A stretch of 64,000 bases of DNA from Pseudeuparius sepicola (taxonomy: Eukaryota > Arthropoda > Insecta > Coleoptera > Anthribidae), in contig OY987305.1 of NCBI GenBank assembly GCA_963920635.1, positions 21,724,876 through 21,788,875 of the forward strand, given 5' to 3'. Below the pieces are notes generated by a model. It did no database searches, was not told the DNA's origin, and saw only the letters and a list, made by a program, of their open reading frames with translations. The position numbers and the translations under genes are program-made. Positions 12,706 to 23,774 of the stretch are shown piece after piece (the first letter of the stretch is position 1; each line of letters opens with the position of its first letter).

Positions 12706-13227
12706 TCTGTAAATTCTTTGAGGTTGCTCATGTCTAAAATAACCTGAAATTTGTTGCACTTTTCGCATTAACTTTTGACAATGTTCTACACCACAGAACT
12801 GCATGCCAATCGGTAAATCGTTATTTGGTAGTTCAAATTTATCGTGTACAATATATTGGCATGCATGTGAAAATCGTTCTCAGCTATTTAGACACTGCCA
12901 AAAATAATTTTATCGATGTTTTGAACCATTTTAATTAAGCCAATATTTTTTTTCTATAATATTTTTATGTTTACGCCAGGCGTACGAGCTGCTCGATTTA
13001 AATATAGGGATTTTACTTTTACTTGTTCGGCGCGGCGCGAAATTCGACTCCCGCTCCGGCGAGTACCAAATTGGAAAATGGCTGAAAAGGGCGGAACGGC
13101 TTTTTCGCTTCTGGCGCTCTTCAATAGCGATGTGGCACTTATTTTTTGCGGACCCAGGCAAAATTTGGACTTAAAATATTGAAAACTGCGCCCGCTGTGG
13201 TAATCTCACCCCTTTTATGATGGTGGT

Positions 13228-14045
13228 AGTTAGCGAGCGGTATTGTAAGGGGTGAGACACAAGTTATTTACTTTTAGTGTGGGCCTAAGGGTGAATAACG
13301 GAAACACAGGGATAGTTTAATATGTGTATTAAAATTAATTACGAAACAGTACATTGAGTTAACAAAATACAGTTTAATAGGAAGTTTAAAAAACCTGCGC
13401 AATAATTATTAATGAATAATTTAAAAATCTATGAATTCGCACAATGCTACACTCAAGATATCCGAAATTTGACTTTTTTCTAAGTAACAAAATCCAAACG
13501 TTTCGATAGGTACACTGTTTAACAATTGAATTTAAAATAGGACACAAGACAAAGTGTCAAAAAGGCAGAAATACAAAATTATGGCATAAAATAACAAACC
13601 TTAAGATTTCGTACAAAAATTGCAAAAGATTTCCCAAATAGAATAAAATTAATTGATGACTCTGTATAGCTTTGCTTATTTTCCCAGTACAAGTTTGTAT
13701 AAGAATGTAATTCAAAATTACTCAAAATTTCTGATATAAAATAGTTAAATTAAAAACAAAATTCTGATTTCAACGGCAAAATAATTTGGCTCTAAATAGT
13801 TTCCCAAAACCCTTTCAAATTCTCAATAAAAGTTACAAAATTATTTTAGTTTGAAATAAAATAAAACTCTGATATCTACATTAAAATAATATGGTTCAAA
13901 ATAAATTCCCAAAAATTATAATACGGTTCACAAAAGTTATGAAATTATTTCTAATTTATTAAAAAGCACAATAAATTCAATTTCTCTAAAAGTTTCCAAA
14001 ATAATTTCAAAATTCAAAATAAAAGGAATAAAGTTTCAACAGCTG
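13228..14045 (+). repeat. dispersed LTR-like repeat, copy 3
   Basis: It starts AGCGAGCGGTATTGTAAGGG, then TGTGGGCCTAAGGGTGAATA, and runs parallel to 752-1,560 for about 800 bp of AT-rich non-coding sequence ending near AATAAAAGGAATAAAG. It separates X1 from the errantivirus pol remnant. It may be a solo LTR or an element end; no target duplication could be defined. Confidence 0.5.
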
Positions 14046-14464
14046 ATTAAAATCTGTAGGGTAAAAGAATAGCATAGTAAGTTCTTCTCGCAACACTGTG
14101 ACTAGTTAGTACGTTTATTTGATTATAATTAAATTCGGGAGTAAGTTCAAAAATGTATTACGAAATTTTGTCTTGCATTTCTATCATTTTATCTTGTATA
14201 AACAAAACAATAATATCTTTATAATTTTTATCTAATGATTGTTCATTTACAGTTTTTACTTTTTCGTATTCTATGAGAGGTTTAGTTTTAGTTCCATAAA
14301 TCTTGTGAATTCATTTATTACAGTAGCAAGATCACCATTTTCATTTTCATTGTTATTCTCGTTATTTTCTTTTGATGATTTAAACTTGAATAAAAATTTA
14401 CAGCATTTTTCATATGATTTACACGGATTCTGGAAAGTGCATCTATAATCTTCAAGTTTCAATC

Positions 14465-15763
14465 TCCATCTCTATAATATACTACTTGGGTTTGTTATGG
14501 AAAATAAATATGTAAGTGGACGATGATCTGTTATTAGTTTAAATTGGCGACCACAAATATATGGACGGAATGTTTTGCATCCAGATACGATCACGAGGAG
14601 CTCTTTTTCAATGGTGCTTTATATAGTTTCTGATGGCTTTAAAGTTCTCGATGCATAAGCTATTGGTTCAATTTCACCTACTGTTTCTTGCGATAGAACA
14701 GCTCCTATTGCAAAGCCTGAAGCGTCTATAGTAATTATAAAGGGTTGATTAAAATCAGGATAAATTAATAGTGGTTCTGTAGTTAAGATTGTTTTCAGTT
14801 TGTCAAAAGCATTTTCACAATCGCTAGTAAATTCAAAAGGGATATCTTATCTTTCTTTAAAAGGCGAGTAATTGGTTTTGCTATTTTAGCGAAATTCGGA
14901 ACAAATCTACGATAGTACTCTGCTAAACCTAAGAAGGATTTGACGTCTATTTGATTTTTTGGTTTTGGAAATTTTATTACAGAACTGATCTTATCTGGGT
15001 TAGGTTTAACACCGTCTTTAGTTATAACATGCCCTAAATAAGCGACTTCCTTGCGAAGAAATTCGCATTTGTCTGGTTGAATTTTCATATTGGCTAAATG
15101 CAATCTTTCAAAAACTTCTAATCTTTTTATATGATCATAAACATCGTTCTTTTTGTATTCCAGTAAGTAGGTATTTATGACATGCTGAAATGTTGACGGA
15201 GCATTGTTAGCCCAAATGGCATTCTAAATTCGAAATGCCCATTATAACAAGAAAAAGTGGTCTTTTGAATATCGGGAGGATTAATTTCTATCTGGTGGAA
15301 TCCAGATGGCAAGATCAAGTGTACTAAAATATTACCATTTACCTAACTGGTCAAGAAGATTATTACTATTGGGTAAGGGGTATTTATCATTTACTGTTAT
15401 GTCATTTAATTTTCTATAATCTATAACTACGCGTCATTTCTGTTTACCACTTGCGTCAATCTTTTTAGGAACGACCCACATGGGTGAGCTCCACGGGCTC
15501 GCAGAAGGTTGTATTATCCCTTGGTTTAACATTTTCGAAATTTGATCTTTAACTTCTTTTTTATGAATTGGGGGGTAACGATATGCTTTAGTTAAAATTG
15601 GTTTAGCTTCATTTGTGTCAATAGAATGTTTAATTTGATTTGTAAATGTGAGACTATCTCCTATCTCGAGTTTAAAATTAAAAAGAGATAAGGGGGGAGG
15701 TTCTGGATGTATATCACATATAAAGATTTCTATTGGTACTGAACAAAATATGAATGCTATCAT
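14465..15763 (-). pseudogene. pol: errantivirus/Ty3-gypsy pol: reverse transcriptase and RNase H (broken)
   Basis: The RT fingers appear at 15,763-15,434 ([31 protein letters not shown]). The palm is at 15,230-15,110 (FGL, NAPSTFQ) and the connection at 15,103-14,795 (KCEFL, VAYLGHVIT, FLGLAEYYRRF). RNase H follows at 14,794-14,465 (ITIDASGFAIGAVLS, EKELLVIVS, TDHRPL). RT copies RNA into DNA for integration and RNase H removes the RNA. The catalytic YxDD box expected after NAPSTFQ is missing: the frame passes straight to the segment that normally follows it. Frame breaks occur near 15,430 and 15,105. No integrase is found downstream. Confidence 0.9.
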
Positions 15764-16149
15764 TCCTTTAACCTTATCATTTCAATCCATCATTCCCGCA
15801 ACCTATTTTGGGTAGAGCTAAGTACGAAACTTTATTTTTTATAACTTCTTCTCTTAAATTTCTCAAACTTGTAAACATAGAGCAATATGTAGGTTTTTAG
15901 TAATAATAATCGTTTGTAATCAAATAATATATAAATCTATTCTTGACTTTCAGACTTGCTACTTCTCCTGTCCTTTTTTAAATCTGTTGTGCGCATTTCA
16001 CAAACTTTCTCTGTTCGAGGTTCAACAGTAATAATATTATGGTCATATGATACGGGACTGTGGGGAAGTTGTGTGCTCGGCAATTGTTTCGACAAGGTCT
16101 TTTGGTTCTTTATCATTTTGCATTTTATTATTTGTACAGTGTAACTCGA

Positions 16150-16580
16150 AAGTTCGGTAGTCTGTAAAAAGACTTCTTTTAGGAATGTCAATTATGGCAT
16201 CAAATCTTTCTATATAGTCTGTACCTGAAATTCCATCGAACTCTATTGGTAAATCTAAAATATACTCTATGCATTACATGAAATTGACTCGTTGGAACCA
16301 TCACTGAATTTCTTATTGCCTTCTGTTACCTTTAACTTTAATTTCTTCTGGTTCAAAATTCCATTTACTGATTTTATCTTCTAAAAATATAGGAGGTTTA
16401 AATAAGTATAGAAATTGGCGCATCTGTGTCGATTAAAAAACATATTGAAGTTGTTGGACTTATAATATAATATAACTTCGGGGCATCAAGAGTATGTAAA
16501 ATGATTGTATTTAAATTTGTTCTAAAGGATTCACTTGGCTTCCCTAGGTTACTAAACGAAAATTTGCGTCTTGATTTCAA
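16150..16580 (-). pseudogene. errantivirus protease domain remnant
   Basis: The minus-strand frame contains FLIDTDAPISIL, an altered aspartic-protease active site (normally D-T/S-G-A). Downstream frames contain FDGISGTDYIERF, equivalent to the 'G-x-D-f-l' flap-distal motif. The glycine after DT is replaced by aspartate, and the frame breaks near 16,400. It sits between gag and RT as expected for an errantivirus polyprotein, which supports one interrupted provirus. Confidence 0.65.
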
Positions 16581-16710
16581 TTAGTTGAACTGCTGGAACT
16601 GGTATTGGCAACTTCATTAGCTTGATCAAAATTTGTAGGTTGATTAAAGTAGTGGAGTTCTTTGATTATTTTGGAAACTTATGTTACCTTGGTTATTCGG
16701 GTAAGAAGTA

Positions 16711-17513
16711 GGGGAGACTGGGTAACAGTGAGACACTTTTTTTCATAAGAAAACTCGAAATTCGAATAATTGTTTTAAATTATTTTTTTAGCAATTTGTT
16801 TCTATATGATTCCCAAACTTATATGAAAAGCAGCATAGTCATACTATTGTCCTTTAAATGCTAAAGTAAATTGAAAGTACACTTGACATTTGTCTCACTG
16901 TTACCCAGGGGTGGGGAAAAGTGAGACACTATATAGAAGTAACTGTTTACTTTTAGTTGAAGAGGTAAGTATACACAGAATGTAAGCAATTTTATGGGTA
17001 ACTCAATTGAAAACCTTCTAATTTTTAGCACATTGTAAGTATACAAATGTAAGCAATATTTATCTACTGTATTATGGGGAACAGTGAGACATACCTATGG
17101 GTAGTAATACGTCTCACTATTCCCCTGATATTGTATCACTGTTACCCATGGTATTGCGAAATGAAAATATGATAACAATACTAATCTCAAATATTATTTT
17201 TGAATTTTAACTGTACCAAATACTGTTCAGCACTATAGAATACAGCCCCTCTTTAATAAAAAACCCGTCGCAGTTTTCTGACCGTTCCTGCAGAAGCTCA
17301 ATCCAACCGTTAAAAATAAGAATTGGCGTGCAATCTTCACAGCAACATCACAACTTCTAAACTGAATGGGCGGGAACAGTGAAAGTAGAGGAGAAAGCTG
17401 ACCTTGGGTCTTGCCATTATGCACACCTAGTGCCATCTATGAGTTATTTATAGGAGCAGGGATATTTTGAATGTCTCACTGTTACCCATGTCTCACTGTT
17501 ACCCAGGTTCCCC
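16711..17513. mobile_element. 803-bp MITE with GGGGA ends and TA duplication
   Basis: It is flanked by TA on both sides (16,709-16,710 and 17,514-17,515). The ends GGGGAGACTGGGTAACAGTG and, reversed, GGGGAACCTGGGTAACAGTG are inverted repeats of about 30 bp. Short variants of GGGTAACAGTGAGAC recur internally on both strands (around 16,912, 17,074, 17,110, 17,133 and 17,473), like multiple transposase-binding sites. It splits the errantivirus gag-pol region. There is no coding capacity. Confidence 0.85.
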
Positions 17514-17820
17514 TATTAATTTTGATAAGAAGGTCCGTTAGGAAAATTTTGTATAGTAAATTGTTGAGGTCTGTTATTAAATTGTGGTTGGGGTCTGTAA
17601 GAATTATTTTGAGCTTGCCTAAAGTCTATCCAAGTTACAGCGGCAGTAGATATAAACAAAGTCACATAACCGCATTGCGATCGATTACCCAGGGTCTGAC
17701 TAATATGGGATTCCCAGTGGCTTGTAATTTTGACCTAATTCTTTTAGAAGTTCTAAAAATTGTTTTTTTTACCTTTCGCGGATCTTTATAAGTTTCCTTA
17801 AATTAAGTAGTAAAATAAAT

Positions 17821-18890
17821 TTACAGAATATACTGCTCGCGATCCGATCTAAAATATGCAGGAAACTCGACTGAGGGAAGAGCCCTGCATTCTGCTCGCC
17901 GCGTAAACACTTGACTTTTATGACGGCCAGACCAATAAGAGAATAAGTCACGTGGTGGCCAATGTTTTTGACCCACTGCCTCTGTAACTTGGATAGACTT
18001 TAGGTTCATTATTTTGGAATTTGTTAGGAAAATTATTTTGAGGCTTAAGAGAGGAATTATTATTTTGAAAAAAATATTATAACTTCGAAACTGTTGGTTT
18101 TGAGAGGAATTTTTATTACGAAATTCTTGTATCACGTGTCCTGGCTTCTTACAATATGCACACAATTTTTGATTTCGGTTAAAATTATTGGTTCTTCTCG
18201 GCGGAGTATTAAAATTTGGTTTATTATTTTTATTTAGAAATCTTTGATTCTCGAAATAAGACAGTTTTAACTCCATTTTCATTCTATTTACCGCTTCTAA
18301 AATTGTAAGTGGATTGCTAGCTCTAATTAATTGGCCCACTCTAGGTTCTAATTCACTAATCCTGTTAGTAAGGTATTCAAAGTCATGTTAGTAAGAGTGG
18401 CTTGTGTTGTCTTTTGCGGTTCGGTCAGATTTTGTTTCGATATTAGCTGATTGCATTTTTGAATTTAATGTGATTACCCTATTACAAAATATTAAATCAG
18501 TTTCATTTGGTTGTTGTCGTAAACGTTTTAAGTCTTGTATAAGGGCAATGAAGTCTCTTGGATCACCGAAATGTGTCTGAAGAAGGCTAGAAATTCCTTC
18601 CCATGCAGTTATATTTCTACTATTAATTAATTGTGCAGCACGTCCTTTTAATTGGTTATGAATTCTTATAACTAATAACATTTTTTGATTTACATCACAC
18701 ATTGAATTGGCAGTAGTACAAGCGCTAGTAAACGTATTCAAAGAAATCGAGTCCCCTTCATATTCTGGAATTAATGCAAAAATTAACATTATCATTATTC
18801 TCATTATAATTATTTTCATTATCACCATTATTTCCTACATATGAGCTATCAGCTGCTACGTTTTCTCTGCCGTTATTATTAACTCATTTC
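17821..18890 (-). pseudogene. gag: errantivirus Gag (capsid and nucleocapsid), broken
   Basis: From high to low coordinates there is an Asn-rich linker (18,890-18,790). A capsid-like domain follows (IPEYEGDSISLNTF, a LKGRAAQLI-like helix, WEGISSLLQTHFGD, at 18,780-18,440). Last comes a nucleocapsid with one CCHC-like knuckle, CAYCKKPGHVIQEF, at 18,180-18,120. Its last cysteine is lost (EFRN instead of a C). Gag packages the RNA and forms particles. Frame changes at about 18,790, 18,390 and 18,060 inactivate it. The N-terminal part appears displaced to 22,600-22,826 and 27,499-27,690 by later insertions. Confidence 0.75.
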
Positions 18891-18959
18891 AAAATAAAAT
18901 TATAACAATAGATCTTCTTTAATAACGGCTGTACTTAGATATTAATGAAATAAAATAAC

Positions 18960-19684
18960 GGGTATTTCCGCCAAAATCATGTGTTATTTATTCTTTACAA
19001 TAAACCAAGCTTTCGGCCATATTTTTGGCCTTCGTCAAGGCTAATATAGTGTTAGGTAAAATATATTATTAAGTAAGATTTATTTATATACAAAAAATTT
19101 AATACCTAAAATGTTTTTAAGTGTTTGTTATTGTCTAATGAAAATTTTGAAATAAATATTTAGAAATTTGAAAAAAATATATGAAGTAAGTTATGAAAAA
19201 ACAAATGATAGAAGACAGTGATATTGTTTTAAGGTTATAAAAATTTTTAGGTTACCAAAAAGTTTAACAATAAACAAAAGAAATGAAAATGTTAAGTTAT
19301 TTGTAAAGAGGGTAAGAAAATGTTTGACAATAAAATGTCAATTTTAAAAACCGAAAACTTGATAAATACAGGGTAGTATACAATAAATTTATGGAAAAAA
19401 TTTTTGATAGGGGCTATAGTGAGTTATTTTTATTGTTTCTCATCTAAAAGTAAAATGATAATTTACTTTATTCATTTCAAACATCATCAAGGAATAACCT
19501 CTTAGTTAGATTATTTCTTTGTGTAAAATTTTGACATTGTTAAAATTTGTATGATGGCCTGTGATATTTATATGATCAGAAAAAGCAGAGGATATTTAAT
19601 ATAACATCACTTTTGGGTCCTTATATTCTGTTATATAAATTTTGGGAAGTTTTGCCTATGTATTTCTTGTTACAATTATAACAA
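18960..19684 (-). mobile_element. Penelope-like element 3' part with GIY-YIG start
   Basis: On the minus strand, CNKKYIGKTSQNLYNRI (19,684-19,622) is the GIY-YIG endonuclease signature of Penelope-like elements. FSDHINITGHH follows near 19,590 with stops. The 3' region ends with the hammerhead-like motif at 19,006-19,044. The upstream half of the protein is at 22,257-22,447: the two join in frame when X2 is excised, giving SIPC followed by YNCNKKYIG. Confidence 0.75.
19006..19044 (-). ncRNA. hammerhead-ribozyme-like motif of a Penelope element
   Basis: The minus strand reads TTGACGA, then GGCC-loop-GGCC, then GAAAGC, close to the hammerhead core CUGANGA-stem II-GAAA. Hammerheads are known in Penelope-like element terminal repeats. 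The first core bases deviate, so self-cleavage is doubtful. Confidence 0.45.
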
Positions 19685-19855
19685 GTACAGACCTCGGAGC
19701 GCCACCAACTTGAGGAGTGCACAGTTGTGGCCGTGCTGAAACCACGGCAGGCTTGCAAGGGCCTATACTTATACACAATACTCCATTTATTAAAGCTTGT
19801 TTTACAAATAACAATTTTCGTCCAACAAATCCCCCAATAAATCTTACCATTTTTT

Positions 19856-20592
19856 CTGAGAACTTTATTTGAAATAAATGATTGCTTTTTTGATAGGGTA
19901 ACTTTGTGTAACATTAGAGATCCATGGCCTTGGTACTCTCAGAGATATTTTTGAAAAACCCGAAAACTACCGAAATTTCTTCGGTTTGTAACTTTTTTGT
20001 TTCAAGAGTTACCGAAAAATTTTCCCCAATGTCATTTGTGGGCAAAACTAATTGCTTTAAGCCTACTTTATCAGAATTTAAAACAATGCCACGGTTTAAT
20101 GGGTGCTTTCTTAGTACCCACCGAAAAATGTGACCATTTTATTGTAGCGAGCCGTGGCCTCGAATCCTGTACCTTGTTCATGTTTTAGGTATTTTTTTCT
20201 CAACATACTACATTGGAAATCTTGGAAATGTCTTGCGAGGTACCTATCGGTATCTTGCGCATTTTTCACATTTTTTAAATTTTCTAGTATGCATGACAGC
20301 TATAAATAAAAAAAATGTAAGTGTTAAGAGAGCACGCAACAAACCATGTTTTTTTTCCAAATTCTGATAAACTAGGTTTAAAGCAATCAGTTTTGCCCAC
20401 AAACTTTATTACAATTTTTTTTTGGTAACTCTTGAAACAAAAAAGTTACATGCCGAAGAAATTTCGATGATTTTCGGGATTTTGAAAAATATCTCGGAAA
20501 GTAGGCCATGGATCTCTCATGGAACGCAAAGTTAGCTTATCAAAAAAGCGATTTTTTTTCAAATAAAGATTTTCTCGAGTGGCCCTTCATAA
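19856..20592. repeat. foldback element, arms about 250 bp
   Basis: 19,856-20,115 (including AGAGATCCATGGCC, GAAATTTCTTCGG, TTGTTTCAAGAGTTACC) is the imperfect reverse complement of 20,333-20,592 (GGTAACTCTTGAAACAA, GAAATTTCGATG, GGCCATGGATCTCT). The roughly 215-bp loop is non-coding. Read as a MITE-like palindrome nested in X2. Confidence 0.75.
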
Positions 20593-20889
20593 ATAGACAC
20601 CCTGTATTTTTGTCCTTAACTTTTCGAGAACACCATGTATATAAATTCTGAAGCTAGATTCGGATTCTCCAGAAGAAAACTGCATAATCCTGGTTTTAAG
20701 CTGGGCTTTTCATTTCAAAAACTAAGGATATAATCGGACTTTATTTGAGACACCTAATATACCCTGAAAAAGTTTTTTTTTGCTATGCGAAAAACACAAT
20801 TCACTTAGAAAAATAGTTATTTGTGTAACTAGTGCAAAAAGTGCATATTTGTTGCACGAGGCATGAAGTTTTCAGCTCGAGACGCAGTC

Positions 20890-21372
20890 AATGGCCAAAC
20901 TTCATTTCCAGTATTTTTTTTGAATTTTGTTTTCTTCATTGCCTGTGAAGGTCTCAGGTTCTTCACATAAAACTCTGTTTCGAATTGTTGTGAAGTTTCC
21001 GGTATTGGTACTTGGTTCACCTTCCAGAATTTGAGCAGCTATTTCAGTTTTTTTAGAAATTGAAATTTTACCAAAAGTATTTATACCAACAGGTTGAACG
21101 AAGCATTTTCCGTTATAATATCTTATAAAGAATCTAGTGTGACTGGTAGACTGGGGACGAAGGGATGCATTTTTGCGATACATTTCAACAAAATTAAAAC
21201 TTCTAATTTTACGGCTTATTACAAATAATGATCCAGGTTTGTTTGTCTTGCTATCGGGAATTTTCACAGTTATGATAGAATCCATGTAGTTAATATCATT
21301 TAATGGTAATTTATGTAACTCGTCTCTGCGGCATGTTCCTGCAATGCCAAATACTGCAACTATCTATTACAA
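20890..21372 (-). pseudogene. Crypton-like tyrosine recombinase fragment
   Basis: The minus strand reads FGIAGTCRRDELHKL (about 21,360-21,315), the block with the first catalytic arginine of tyrosine recombinases. It continues with VKIPDSKTNK, SLRPQSTSHTRFFIRYYNGKC and QPVGINTFGKI, matching the Crypton-type recombinases that are abundant in arthropods. The expected H-x-x-R block and tyrosine are not found: after QILEGEP the frame diverges and stops near 20,890. These enzymes cut and rejoin DNA through a tyrosine intermediate. It lies alone inside X2 without the N-terminal half. Confidence 0.6.
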
Positions 21373-21397
21373 TACACAAGTAGGTATAAAGTTAAAA

Positions 21398-21445
21398 ATC
21401 GGCCAAGTGCGAGTCGAACTCGTACACGAAGGGTTCCGTACCACG
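21398..21445 (+). repeat. dispersed insect repeat block
   Basis: ATCGGCCAAGTGCGAGTCGA followed by CGAAGGGTTCCGTACCA matches a block I recall as widely dispersed in insect genomes. It directly abuts the recombinase fragment. Its own identity (element end or SINE) is not resolved here. Confidence 0.5.
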
Positions 21446-21521
21446 GTACAATATTTAACACTAAATACTTTTTAAAAATACTTTAGTAAAAATAATAAAA
21501 AAAAAAGAAATAAAAAAGCTT

Positions 21522-21595
21522 GCCCCAGAGCGGGGTTTCGAACGCCGGACCTCTGGGTTATGAGCCCAGAACGCTGCCACTGCGCTATACTTCGG
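21522..21595 (-). repeat. tRNA-Met(CAT)-like pseudogene or SINE head
   Basis: The minus strand forms a D-stem (GCGC/GCGT), a perfect anticodon stem CTGGG-CTCATAA-CCCAG with a CAT anticodon, and a T-arm with TTCGAAA (4 of 5 pairs). The 5' strand (CGAAGTA) and 3' strand (CTCTGGG) of the acceptor do not pair. A functional initiator or elongator tRNA needs that stem, so this is a tRNA-derived repeat. Confidence 0.6.
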
Positions 21596-22256
21596 TACTT
21601 GAAAAATGTTCGATTGTAGTTAGTTAGCCGTGTCATCATTCTACGAGATTTTACATAAAAACACAGCGCGCTCGTATCTGAAAAAGTCACATATGGAATA
21701 ACAGATGGGCCTCTGCGAGCCCCCAAAGTCCGAAATCGGAAATTCTCCACATTAAAACAATACCAAATGCAAATGTCAATCGTTGGACGAATACGTATCG
21801 ATCGGGGGGCGGGGCGTCGCTTCGGCCACGATGTAAGTATACAGTATGATCCCGCGGACCTCGCCAAATCGCGAAAAAAAGCGGCCCAAAAGGGGCCCAA
21901 ACGGCCGAACGGCTTTTTCGATCGGGGGGCTCTTTCGCAGGAGGGAGGCCCATATCCCTCCGCGGCCCCATGCGAAAATTGAACTCGACCGGCGCTTTCC
22001 GTTCGGATCCCTAGCCATATTTCCCGAAAAAAATCGAAAAAAATGGGAAAAAAAATTTCCAGGGGCCGAACGGCTCTTCCGATTCGGACTCCCATCAAAA
22101 GGCTTCTTGCTCATCAGCTCGGTCGGCCGTACTCCAAATTTGGGCTCGAAAAATCGAAAACTGCGACCTGTAGACGATAAAGTATGCACACCTATTACTA
22201 CCCAGCACTAGGAGCCAAAACAAGGTCCTATGGGTCCGGCGGAGCCGGTAGGCACT

Positions 22257-22447
22257 TGTTAACAAGGGATCGAATAAACAACATTAGATTCACACATTAG
22301 TGGAGTTTTATTTTTTAACTTGGTGTATAATTTTCCAATTTGTTTAACATTTTTAAGGGCTAATCTAATATTATTTTCATCTTTAAAAGTTTTAATAATT
22401 TTTGGTGTCAATTCTTCAATATAAGGTAAGGAACCATAAAAAATTAT
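22257..22447 (-). pseudogene. Penelope-like element, RT-GIY linker region
   Basis: The minus strand reads GSLPYIEELTPKIIKTF, RLALKNVKQIGKLYTKLK and VVYSIPC. This is the conserved region between reverse transcriptase and the GIY-YIG nuclease in Penelope elements. It stops at the X2 junction and resumes at 19,684. The RT core itself is not present upstream: a LINE fragment adjoins it at 22,459. Confidence 0.75.
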
Positions 22448-22458
22448 TGATTATTTCA

Positions 22459-22565
22459 GGTGGCTTTGTGACTTTTACCTTCCTAATGGGAGCATGAATA
22501 TCAAACACAGCCAGTAGGTGATTATTAAAATATTTAATTATTTCATCTATAAATTATAACTTTAT
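22459..22565 (-). pseudogene. Jockey/CR1-type LINE fragment (EN-RT linker)
   Basis: The minus strand gives a 34-codon frame with NNHLLAVFDIHAPIRKVKV, the linker between endonuclease and RT in Jockey/CR1 LINEs ('hAPi...v'). It is only about 105 bp long and directly adjoins the Penelope fragment, so it is probably a truncated LINE or a chimeric junction. Confidence 0.45.
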
Positions 22566-22599
22566 TTATATCGAGTTAATTCACATACAATAAAATATA

Positions 22600-22826
22600 A
22601 AAATTAGAACTTTAAAAGAATATTACTTACACAACTATGTGAGTTATCATGCCCTTTTGGGTTGTTATTATCGAGAATCGTATTTGCTGCTGCTGCCGGG
22701 TTGCTGCTATGTTGGGTTAAAGTTGTGGTTCAGGAACTCTCTGGAACTCAGGATACCTGAACGCCTAGAAAAATCTTTGCTTATTTTTTCTTCAAACAAC
22801 TTCTTTATTTTTTCTTCTATAGCTTC
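22600..22826 (-). pseudogene. probable N-terminal Gag segment of the errantivirus
   Basis: Minus-strand frames give a charged helical stretch (EEKIKKLFEEKISKDF) followed by an Ala/Asn-rich linker leading to DNNNPKGHDNS. Composition resembles the Asn-rich start of the Gag block at 18,890. It lies where Gag should continue after removing the Penelope/X2 block and the 22,826-27,498 element. Position, not homology, is the main argument. Confidence 0.3.
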
Positions 22827-23774
22827 CCAGTAAACATTCTTGTTAAGTGACTAAAATTTTACATAAATGAGAGGTACTATTCAAAGAAATTAGTTACATC
22901 AAACAATTCTTACAGTATATGTAAATAAAACATAAATCTGAAAGAACAAACTTATGTCAAAAAATTCTGCTAAATTCACGTAAACGTGATTTAAAACCTA
23001 GTACCTCTTATTTATATAATTTTTTTACATCATATTTACGCACCGTCGAAAGAAAATTAGTTACGTCAAGTAATTCTTCATATTAGGTATACTTATGACA
23101 TAAATGCAATATAAAACACAGAACCTCCTGTCTACATATCCTTTTTACAGCATAATTACGTAATGTCTATATATTGTGCTTTTATTGTATTGGCAGCCAT
23201 AATACCACTAGCGACAGGGCGACAGCTGTTGGCACCACTGCGTCGATCGACGCTGTTCTTTGCACGTCGGTCTGGAAGTCTGGATGCCAGTTACTTGGAG
23301 ATGGCTTTGGCGTTCGGCGCTATGTTTTGTTAGAAGTTCGACACTTATAAGTGTGTTGTTGTTTTAGGTGTGAATTGTGCGAACGCGAATGACATTTTTG
23401 TTTTGGTTTTCTATTTGGTTACATTTGCCAATTTGCTGAGAATAAATTATTATCCAGTGCAAATTTGGAGGCCATGTTTACGAATTGTGATATGATCGGG
23501 TGGAAAATGTGCTGGTGAATCGATGGATTGTTGGAAATTATTTGCAAAATGTTTAGTAAAACCCAGTGGTCAGGGGTTTTTATTGTCTGTATCTGAACAT
23601 TTTGGGTTTTGCTCTATTTCTTGCTACATATCATCAAGCCATCTTCACTTCATAGTTATTACTGCGGTAGACATAAGGTTTGAGCAAAGGTGTTAGGTAT
23701 AGTCTTTTACCTATTATAAATTTGATCTTTCTTTTTTGTTCTGTACTGTTCTCGAAATTAATTCAATTCTATTT

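Larger units (their letters stand above)
9839..13196 (+). mobile_element. complex repeat X, copy X1
   Basis: The copy opens with AACAAGTAC and a roughly 90-bp terminal block (ACCTCGGAGAGCCACCAACT ... AGGCTTATAAACGCCTAC). It then carries a satellite array (10,740-12,000), a tRNA-like SINE head (12,625-12,705), and a GC-rich block containing GGAACGGCTTTTTCG. The same order is found inverted in X3 (24,300-27,151). The terminal block also opens X2 (19,685). X1 appears cut at 13,196 where the dispersed repeat copy 3 begins. No coding region is recognised. Confidence 0.6.
19685..22256 (+). mobile_element. complex repeat X, copy X2, inserted in a Penelope element
   Basis: AACAAG occurs immediately left (19,679-19,684) and right (22,257-22,262) of a 2.57-kb block, and the Penelope reading frame is restored if one AACAAG and the block are removed. 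The block opens with the X terminal block (ACCTCGGAGCGCCACCAACT) and ends CCGGTAGGCACTTGTT. Inside are a 740-bp foldback, a tyrosine recombinase fragment, a tRNA-Met-like sequence, and a GC-rich block with AAACGGCCGAACGGCTTTTT. The six-base repeat is either a target duplication or a recombination core. Confidence 0.6.

Noticed and set aside
19681..19914. A 97-codon protein fusing a novel N-terminus to GIY-YIG
   Set aside because: The N-terminal part is a translation of the X terminal block; the true Penelope frame resumes at 22,257 after excision of X2.
21472..22211. 208-codon minus-strand frame and overlapping GC-rich frames
   Set aside because: The GC-rich X2 block is open in several frames at once, with no domain; the start runs through the tRNA-Met-like repeat.
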